From the NCBI RefSeq assembly GCF_041228105.1, contig NZ_CP166097.1, positions 496,001 to 560,000 on the forward strand: a DNA stretch of 64,000 bases, in the 5' to 3' direction. The position numbers were made by a program, and so were the translations under genes. The stretch comes from Pectobacterium aroidearum (GTDB lineage: Bacteria > Pseudomonadota > Gammaproteobacteria > Enterobacterales > Enterobacteriaceae). Below the pieces are notes generated by a model. That model was not told where the DNA came from, did not search any database, and saw only the letters and a program-made list of their open reading frames with translations. Shown in pieces: positions 58,299 to 64,000 of the stretch. The first letter of the stretch is position 1. Every line of letters begins with the position of its first letter.

Positions 58299-59348
58299 TC
58301 AGTTATCTGTATCCGAAAAGCCTTTACGCGTTTTTACTTGCGCCATGCTTTCCAGAATCCGGTGATAGTTATCATAGCGCTCTACGGCAATCTCTCCGCG
58401 ATCAAGTGCGGCGTTAATGGCGCAACCCGGATCGTTTTCATGTTTACAGTCGCGGAACTTACACGAGCCGATATATTGGCGTAGCTCGATGAAACCACGC
58501 GTCACCTGTTCGGGTTCCAGATGCCACAGGCCAAATTCACGCACGCCCGGAGAATCGATGACGTCGCCGCCGTGCGGGAAGTGGTAAAGCCGGGAAGCGG
58601 TGGTTGTGTGCTGCCCCAATCCTGAGTTATCGGAAACCTCATTTACCAGAATGCGTTCTTCATCCAGTGCGAGCAGCGCGTTAAGCAGGCTGGATTTCCC
58701 GACGCCTGATTGTCCAGCGAAAATACTGATACGGTCGGTGAGCGCCTGTTCCAGTTCAGGGATACCCTGTTGAGTATGGCTAGACACCATCAGCACGCGA
58801 TAATTGAGCGCACGGTAGATATCCATCAATTTATCAACAAACTGGCGGGATTCGTCATCCAGCAGATCGATTTTGTTCAGCACGATCAGCGGTTCGATCT
58901 CCAGCGTTTCGCAAGCGACCAGATAGCGATCGATAATGTTCAGCGACAGTTCAGGCAAGATCGCGGAAACGATCACGATCTGATCGATATTCGCAGCGAT
59001 CGGTTTAATACCATCGTAATAGTCAGGACGCGTCAGGACGGAATGACGGGGGTGAACGGCCTCCACGATCCCGCTGATGCCGGCGAGCGATTCATGGCCT
59101 GGGCGCCAGACGACGCGGTCGCCAGTAACCAGCGATGAAAGGGTCCGACGAATGTTGCAGCGGTGCACCACGCCATCGGTGGCTTCCACATCGGCGTGCA
59201 TACCGAATCGGCTGATGATAATGCCTTCCTGTGCGTCGCCCAGTTGGCTATCTTCCCATTCGACTTTGCTTTCCGTTTTTTTCAGGCGGCGCTGGTGGTT
59301 TGCGCTAACCCGACGCTGCTGACCTTTCGACAGTTTCTTTTTGCTCAC
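58299..59348 (-). CDS. rsgA: Ribosome small-subunit-dependent GTPase RsgA
   Basis: RsgA is a circularly permuted GTPase acting late in 30S maturation. The 349-residue protein has an N-terminal OB fold, then G4 ([11 protein letters not shown]) before G1 ([20 protein letters not shown]) and G3 ([13 protein letters not shown]), the permuted order. A C-terminal zinc-binding region ([20 protein letters not shown]) follows. It is divergent from orn across 183 bp, as in E. coli. Confidence 0.96.
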   Translation of the reverse strand: MSKKKLSKGQQRRVSANHQRRLKKTESKVEWEDSQLGDAQEGIIISRFGMHADVEATDGVVHRCNIRRTLSSLVTGDRVVWRPGHESLAGISGIVEAVHPRHSVLTRPDYYDGIKPIAANIDQIVIVSAILPELSLNIIDRYLVACETLEIEPLIVLNKIDLLDDESRQFVDKLMDIYRALNYRVLMVSSHTQQGIPELEQALTDRISIFAGQSGVGKSSLLNALLALDEERILVNEVSDNSGLGQHTTTASRLYHFPHGGDVIDSPGVREFGLWHLEPEQVTRGFIELRQYIGSCKFRDCKHENDPGCAINAALDRGEIAVERYDNYHRILESMAQVKTRKGFSDTDN

Positions 59349-59531
59349 TGAGCCTCACTTAATACGATTTATCGTTTGCGGCAGTGCGTTATCGCCCGTC
59401 GCGTTTCAACCGACTATAATACACCCTATTTGATTTTAATTAACTGATACCACCTTGTCGGTATCAGCACTGGGATTGATACTGTTATCCTTGTATCGAC
59501 GACAGGGCACAATGCAACAGGAACACCCACG

Positions 59532-60074
59532 ATGGTAGATGAAAATAACCTGATCTGGATCGATCTCGAAATGACCGGTTTGAACCCGGAGCGCGATCGC
59601 ATTATTGAGATCGCAACGCTGGTGACGGATGCCAATCTGAATGTTTTGGCTGAAGGACCGGTACTGGCGGTGCACCAGTCTGATAGCCAACTGGCGCTGA
59701 TGGATGACTGGAATGTGCGCACACACGGCGCCAGCGGCCTGACAGATCGCGTTAAAGCGAGTACCACGGATGAACGTGCAGCCGAGCTGGAAACGCTGGC
59801 GTTTCTACAAAAATGGGTGCCGGCGGGTAAATCGCCAATCTGCGGCAACAGCATCGGTCAGGATCGCCGCTTCCTGTTCCGCTATATGCCGGAGCTGGAA
59901 GCTTACTTCCACTACCGCTACCTGGATGTCAGCACGCTCAAAGAGCTGGCGCGACGCTGGAAACCGGAAATCCTGACGGGCTTTAAGAAACAAGGTACGC
60001 ATCAGGCGATGGACGACATTCGCGAATCACTGGCAGAGCTGGCTTATTACCGTGAGAATTTTCTGCGGCTGTAG
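59532..60074 (+). CDS. orn: Oligoribonuclease
   Basis: Orn degrades RNA dinucleotides left by exonucleases, an essential step in E. coli RNA turnover. The 180-residue protein has the DEDDh motifs: [16 protein letters not shown] (Exo I), [19 protein letters not shown] (Exo II) and [20 protein letters not shown] (Exo III with the His). A start at 59532 is well supported by a caacaggaac region upstream. It is followed by the tRNA-Gly genes, as in E. coli. Confidence 0.97.
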   Translation: MVDENNLIWIDLEMTGLNPERDRIIEIATLVTDANLNVLAEGPVLAVHQSDSQLALMDDWNVRTHGASGLTDRVKASTTDERAAELETLAFLQKWVPAGKSPICGNSIGQDRRFLFRYMPELEAYFHYRYLDVSTLKELARRWKPEILTGFKKQGTHQAMDDIRESLAELAYYRENFLRL

Positions 60075-60213
60075 ATGAAGCAAGACGGGTAGGGCGTGAT
60101 GTGCAGCGAACCTCTGCTATTTACGCCACAACGTCTGTTTTGTCGACGCATGTCTATTTTATCAACATATTGTTTTTTTTATCAGCAGTCAGACGATTTT
60201 TCATTTGGGGGGC

Positions 60214-60241
60214 TTGCGGTTAAACGGATTTCTCGTATAAT
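60214..60241 (+). promoter_or_regulatory. Promoter of the tRNA-Gly genes
   Basis: TTGCGG (60214-60219) and a perfect TATAAT (60236-60241) are 16 bp apart, followed by the GC-rich discriminator gcgcacccc, as in stringently controlled stable-RNA promoters. Transcription would begin about 57 bp before the first tRNA. Confidence 0.8.
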
Positions 60242-60305
60242 GCGCACCCCATACCGATGAAGAATTTCTACTAAAGAACTTCAACATCGTATGAAGATTT
60301 CCCGG

Positions 60306-60381
<76 letters not shown>

Positions 60382-60457
60382 AGTTTTATCACTGTTTGTC
60401 ACCATACAGGCAGTGTGCAGTAATCAGACGTAACGCCTGTTAATGTCTGTCCGATAT

Positions 60458-60533
<76 letters not shown>

Positions 60534-61033
60534 ATCTTTTAGTCTCTCTTTTTTTACATCATCAGTTTCCTTGTTTTTTCTACAATCTGTTCACTCTTTT
60601 TCCATTGTGCAACGATACCGTTGGTACGCTGAGTCGCTTCCTTGTCTGGCGACATACACCGTTGTTCTACTCGATGAACGCCGTTAGCAGTGCGTTCGAG
60701 CTGTGCCTTTACCGTTGATATTGTAGATTAATTATTTTATTAAATACTTAGCTTGGTTATATTTATTCTGATTTATTTTTATATTTTATTCTCTGCGTGG
60801 ATTGGATTTTGACGTAATATCAAAATTTGACTATGTTTATAACCAGAATGCATTTATAAAAATCACATCATCTAAAATGATTAGTGTTGTTATTTTTTAG
60901 TGATTTTTCTATTCAATTCTATCTGGGAAATATCATTTAAATTCCATGAGTCACTCCGGTTATTTATTTAATAAATAACGGGTTGTTATCATGGATCATA
61001 TGGTTATCCCTACAGATAAAAGAGGATGGAAGA
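60534..61033. other. AT-rich gene-free region after tRNA-Gly
   Basis: This 500-bp stretch is very AT-rich from about 60720 onward and carries no coding frame with a ribosome-binding site. An open frame that crosses the second tRNA into this region is not a gene. tRNA 3' ends are frequent integration sites, but no second copy of the tRNA 3' end (att-like repeat), integrase or transposase is seen in the window. Confidence 0.6.
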
Positions 61034-61579
61034 ATGAAAGCAATGAATAGCACTATTTTACATGTTGTAGCGACGGCGGCTTTAGTGATGAGCGGTGTTG
61101 CTCAGGCTGATGACACGGCAAAAGCACATACCGGAAAAGAACAAGTTGAATTAAAACATATTCACGCTGTCCTGCAAAATGGGACGCCTAGCCCGCAGCA
61201 CGATGCGATGTGTGAGAAGCAGCTGAATATGCCTGAATCCAAATACGTCGGCATGAAAGTGACAACAGAATATAACATCGATACCCAGTCGATGATGATG
61301 TCGGCAAAATCCATGTTCCCTTCGCCACACAGTACACAACCCATGGAATTAACGGCCGATTTATCCCCTCTCGGTTTAGCTGATAGCTACTCATTTGGTG
61401 CATTTAAACCTAGTTCCTTACCCAATGCTTATATTATTTTCTCTGTTGATAAAAAAATGAAAAACCCGGTGAGCACTTTTATGGTTATTAATGAAAGTGA
61501 AACGTATAACTGTGTTATTAGCAGTTCAACGCACGGGTTAAGCAAAGAGGCAATGAAAAGCCTTGAAATGAAGAAATAG
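61034..61579 (+). CDS. Exported protein of unknown function
   Basis: The 181-residue product is not recognised. A clear Sec signal peptide (MKAMNSTILHVVATAALVMS, cleavage after AQA near residue 25) leads to a mature part with two cysteines, Cys60 (DAMCEKQLN) and Cys160 (TYNCVISSS), that could form a disulfide in the periplasm. No membrane segment or catalytic motif is visible, and the mature region is polar with a run of methionines (QSMMMSAKSM). ATG 61034 follows aggatgg; ATG 61043 is an alternative. Base composition is AT-rich against its right-hand neighbours. Confidence 0.75.
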   Translation: MKAMNSTILHVVATAALVMSGVAQADDTAKAHTGKEQVELKHIHAVLQNGTPSPQHDAMCEKQLNMPESKYVGMKVTTEYNIDTQSMMMSAKSMFPSPHSTQPMELTADLSPLGLADSYSFGAFKPSSLPNAYIIFSVDKKMKNPVSTFMVINESETYNCVISSSTHGLSKEAMKSLEMKK

Positions 61580-61596
61580 TCATTTTTTATTTTCTA

Positions 61597-61630
61597 CCGT
61601 AAATTGCAGGTAATCACCTGCAATTTACGG
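61597..61630. terminator. Perfect 15-bp hairpin after the exported-protein gene
   Basis: ccgtaaattgcaggt (61597-61611) and acctgcaatttacgg (61616-61630) pair without mismatch around aatc, 17 bp after the stop. There is no T-run after it on the plus strand, so if it terminates or protects the mRNA it does so as a stable 3' stem. Nothing else is seen up to 61827. Confidence 0.6.
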
Positions 61631-61827
61631 CTATGTGTATAGCTCAGGCTGTTATTTAGTGGTTGGCCAGGAAGCTTCATTGCATCAGAGAACCTTTCCT
61701 CCTGAAGGCGCCAGTGAGGCAGCGCATCATGTTACCTGTTTGTATACGGATGTAGTGATATCATCTCTGTTCAGGTGGCAAAATTCAGAGTGCCACGACA
61801 GTTCCGTGTTACAGGTGAATAATCATT

Positions 61828-63060
61828 TTGAGTGCAAATCGAATCCAAACCCCGTCTCTCCCCGTGTTAAAGCTCCTCGCGCTTGCGACAGCGGCGTTTC
61901 TGACCTTACTGACTGAGATCATGCCAGCAGGGCTTCTCAGTTCGATTGCGACGGGTCTTACTGTCTCGGAAAGTCTGGCCGGCCAGTTCATTACCGCGTT
62001 TGCTCTGGGAGCGCTGTTATCGGCGATTCCCGCGACGGCGCTGACGCGCGGTATGCGGCGTAAACCTCTGCTGCTCATCGCGATTAGCGGATTTGCCGTC
62101 GTGAATGCGGTGACTGCCGTTTCAGATAACTACATTTTATCGCTGGCGGCCCGCTTTGTTGCTGGCTTGTTCGGTGGTGTGGTCTGGTCGATGCTTGCCG
62201 GGTACGCCTCCCGTATGGTTCCCAGATGGTTACTCGGGCGCGCCATCGCCATTGTCGGCGCGGGGTCTACGGCTGCGCTGGTGCTTGGTGTACCGATTGG
62301 CGGCCTTCTTGGGTCAGCGATCGGCTGGCAGGGCGCATTTGGATTAGTATCGGCGATTGCGGTGCTCCTTGTTGTCTGGATTGCGCTTTTCGCTCCCGAC
62401 TTCCCAGGGGAATCGGCAGATAAGCGGTTATCGCTGCCTCAGGTTGCTTCCAAGCGCGGCGTTGGGGCGACGCTGGCGCTGATTCTCACCTACATCGTCA
62501 CGCACAACATTCTGTATATTTACATCGAACCTTTCCTCGTAGCTTCCGCTATGGGGGACTGGCTCAACGGCGTGCTGTTCATCTTCGGGGCGGGGGCGGT
62601 GTTTGGCCTTGTGCTGTCAGGCATTATCGTCGATGGTAACCTCAAGCGTCTCGGCCCTGCCGAGGTGCTTTTGTTCGCTGCGGCGATGCTCCTTCTGGGT
62701 CTTTGGTCCGATGTACTGCTCATTCTGTTTCTGGCTGTCTTTATGTGGGGCATCTCTTTTGGGGGATTCTCTGTCGTCACGCAAACGGCCATGACTCACC
62801 TTTCCTCTGATGCCGTGGATGTCGCACAGTCGATGTCTACCACATCGTGGAACACGGCCGTGGCCACGGGGGGCGTTATCGGAGGATTGCTCCTCAGCAG
62901 CGCAGGGGCGAGCGCGTTTCCGTGGGTGATGATTGGGCTATTGACGCTCTCCTTCCTTGTTGTGATTCTGGGCGTTAACCGCGCGCTGACGGCTGCGAAG
63001 CCCGCGCAGTCCGTCTCCACCAAAAGTGATTCCTTGATTTCGAGTAACCAACATTTATGA
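61828..63060 (+). CDS. MFS transporter, DHA1 family
   Basis: The 410-residue protein has twelve hydrophobic segments and the look of DHA1 efflux carriers related to AraJ, NepI or YdhP. Visible features are TEIMPAGLLSSIATGL in TM1, ALTRGMRRKPLLL (motif A-like loop 2-3), and GAGSTAALVLGVPIGGLLGS (motif C-like, typical of antiporters). The start is a TTG at 61828 behind aggtga; no upstream ATG is available and the next ATG is inside TM1. Substrate unknown. Its stop overlaps the next gene by four bases (atga). Confidence 0.85.
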   Translation: MSANRIQTPSLPVLKLLALATAAFLTLLTEIMPAGLLSSIATGLTVSESLAGQFITAFALGALLSAIPATALTRGMRRKPLLLIAISGFAVVNAVTAVSDNYILSLAARFVAGLFGGVVWSMLAGYASRMVPRWLLGRAIAIVGAGSTAALVLGVPIGGLLGSAIGWQGAFGLVSAIAVLLVVWIALFAPDFPGESADKRLSLPQVASKRGVGATLALILTYIVTHNILYIYIEPFLVASAMGDWLNGVLFIFGAGAVFGLVLSGIIVDGNLKRLGPAEVLLFAAAMLLLGLWSDVLLILFLAVFMWGISFGGFSVVTQTAMTHLSSDAVDVAQSMSTTSWNTAVATGGVIGGLLLSSAGASAFPWVMIGLLTLSFLVVILGVNRALTAAKPAQSVSTKSDSLISSNQHL

Positions 63061-63752
63061 AATACCGCCATTTCCTGTTTGACCTTGACGATACGCTGTT
63101 GGACTTCAAAGCCTCTGAGCGTCTTTCGTTCGCGCGTACGCTGACCAATCTTGGTGTCGATATTGAAAATACGAGCCTGTTTGCAGACTATCAGCGCGAG
63201 AATTCCCAGCTATGGAGCGAGTTTGAGAAGGGGGGAATCACCAAGGATTTCCTGAAAGTAGAACGATTCCGTCGCACTTTCTCGCTTCATGGCATTGATA
63301 TCGATCCACACAAGGCGAGCAACCGCTATCTGGAGTGCCTGCCTGAAACCGTGGTGCTGGTGGATGGCGCGGTGCAGCTATGCGAAGCGCTTGCCGAGAT
63401 CGGCGAGGTTGGCATTATTACCAACGGCATTGAGTATGTGCAGGCGCAGCGGGTGGCGAACTCGGGTCTGGCGGACTGGCTGACGTTTGTCGCGACCTCT
63501 GAAGCTTGCGGGTTCGCCAAGCCGGATGCGCGCTTCTTCGAGTTCTCCGCCAGCAAATTCAGCTCATTCAAAAAAGCCGAGGCGATCATCGTGGGCGACA
63601 GGCTTGATGCCGATATTCTGGGGGCGAACCTCTACGGTATCGATAGCTGCTGGTTCAATGCTGGCGGAGCCGCCAACGATTCGGACATCGCGCCGACCTA
63701 CGAGGCCGCAACGCTACAGGATGTGTTCACGCAGCTCAGCGCTAAGTCTTAA
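63057..63752 (+). CDS. HAD-family nucleotidase, YjjG-like
   Basis: The 231-residue protein is a haloacid dehalogenase-like hydrolase resembling E. coli YjjG, a pyrimidine 5'-nucleotidase. HAD motifs are FLFDLDDTLLDF (Asp9 nucleophile and Asp11), GIITNGIEYVQAQR, the Lys in CGFAKPDARFF, and IIVGDRLDADILGAN. The ATG at 63057 overlaps the transporter stop (atga), so the two are translated together. YjjG itself sits elsewhere in E. coli, so this is either its counterpart moved or a paralogue. Confidence 0.85.
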   Translation: MKYRHFLFDLDDTLLDFKASERLSFARTLTNLGVDIENTSLFADYQRENSQLWSEFEKGGITKDFLKVERFRRTFSLHGIDIDPHKASNRYLECLPETVVLVDGAVQLCEALAEIGEVGIITNGIEYVQAQRVANSGLADWLTFVATSEACGFAKPDARFFEFSASKFSSFKKAEAIIVGDRLDADILGANLYGIDSCWFNAGGAANDSDIAPTYEAATLQDVFTQLSAKS

Positions 63753-63770
63753 GCCAATATAAAACCGCGT

Positions 63771-63813
63771 CGCCGACAATCCACCACGACTAATTCGCGG
63801 TGGATTGTCGGCG
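63771..63813. terminator. Long hairpin between the nucleotidase and DUF1963 genes
   Basis: gccgacaatccacc (63772-63785) and ggtggattgtcggc (63799-63812) pair perfectly over 14 bp, with one more C-G pair outside. It lies between two convergent genes and is probably a bidirectional transcription end, although no T-run follows on either side. Confidence 0.6.
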
Positions 63814-63851
63814 CGCTTATCAAGATTGCCCACTTAGCTTTGGCAACATCT

Positions 63852-64000
63852 TCAGTAATCGCAGACCAGAAATACGCGGTCAAAGCATAGGGCTGCAAGG
63901 TCGGTACGATGGATGATGAAATTCAGCGTACCGTCATCCCACTGAAATTGTCCGTCCAGACAGACCTGAAACAGCACCAGCCAGTCCTGTGCTTCGCCGC
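63852..64000 (-). CDS. C-terminal end of a DUF1963 (YwqG-like) protein
   Basis: An open frame enters from the right edge and ends at 63852, showing 48 residues. The sequence around WLVLFQVCLDGQFQWDDG and LNFIIHRTDLAALCFDRVFL resembles the end of DUF1963 proteins, where a water/acid-rich strand (DxGxLYFWI) and a final RxDLAxxxFxxVW segment are typical. Function of the family is unknown. Most of the gene lies outside the window, so the call is tentative. Confidence 0.55.
   Translation of the reverse strand, partial: GEAQDWLVLFQVCLDGQFQWDDGTLNFIIHRTDLAALCFDRVFLVCDY

Noticed and set aside
61635..61916. A 93-codon frame before the MFS gene
   Set aside because: It overlaps the MFS start in another frame, has no SD and no family likeness.

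Overview
The window is a chromosomal segment of a soft-rot enterobacterium, most likely Pectobacterium. The basis is protein similarity to Escherichia coli over nearly every gene, E. coli-like gene blocks, the 16S rRNA sequence, and lineage-specific insertions between the blocks. This is recognition from memory, not a database search. I see no CRISPR array, insertion sequence or prophage.

Layout. (1) 1-5615: end of the spc operon (rpsE', rpmD, rplO, secY, rpmJ) and the alpha operon (rpsM, rpsK, rpsD, rpoA, rplQ), with the S4-binding translational operator between them. (2) 5665-15629: yhdN, arfA, mscL, trkA, rsmB, fmt and def, then dprA, smg, yrdD, tsaC, aroE, yrdB and yrdA: translation quality control, potassium and osmotic homeostasis, tRNA modification and shikimate synthesis. 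(3) 15762-21276: a complete rRNA operon (P1, P2, boxA, 16S, tRNA-Glu, 23S, 5S, terminator). (4) 21332-32796: yjaA, metA, aceBAK, iclR, metH, i.e. methionine synthesis and the glyoxylate bypass, with MetJ-like boxes and an IclR operator. (5) 33263-39464: an accessory block absent from E. coli at this place, with an AraC-type regulator, a TonB-dependent siderophore receptor, an exported intradiol dioxygenase and a DASS-type anion transporter. (6) 39800-45717: yjbB, lysC behind a lysine riboswitch, pgi and yjeI. (7) 45767-53695: epmB, efp, ecnB, a DUF486 membrane protein, blc, frdABCD and epmA; the EF-P substrate and two of its modifying enzymes lie here together with fumarate reductase. (8) 53747-60533: mscM, psd, rsgA, orn and two identical tRNA-Gly genes. 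(9) 60534-64000: a variable tail with an orphan exported protein, a transporter-nucleotidase gene pair and the end of a DUF1963-like gene.

The most unusual structure is a dispersed, non-coding element of about 250-260 bp. It occurs three times (about 27786, 32860 and 41501), each time in the same orientation just downstream of the stop codon of a plus-strand gene (aceK, metH, yjbB). The copies differ in sequence, but paired positions change together in several hairpins, which points to a selected fold. Other points of interest are an intrinsic hairpin inside the arfA reading frame, 21-bp-spaced direct repeats upstream of the siderophore receptor, and an rRNA operon whose left neighbours match the E. 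coli rrnD context while its right neighbours match rrnE.
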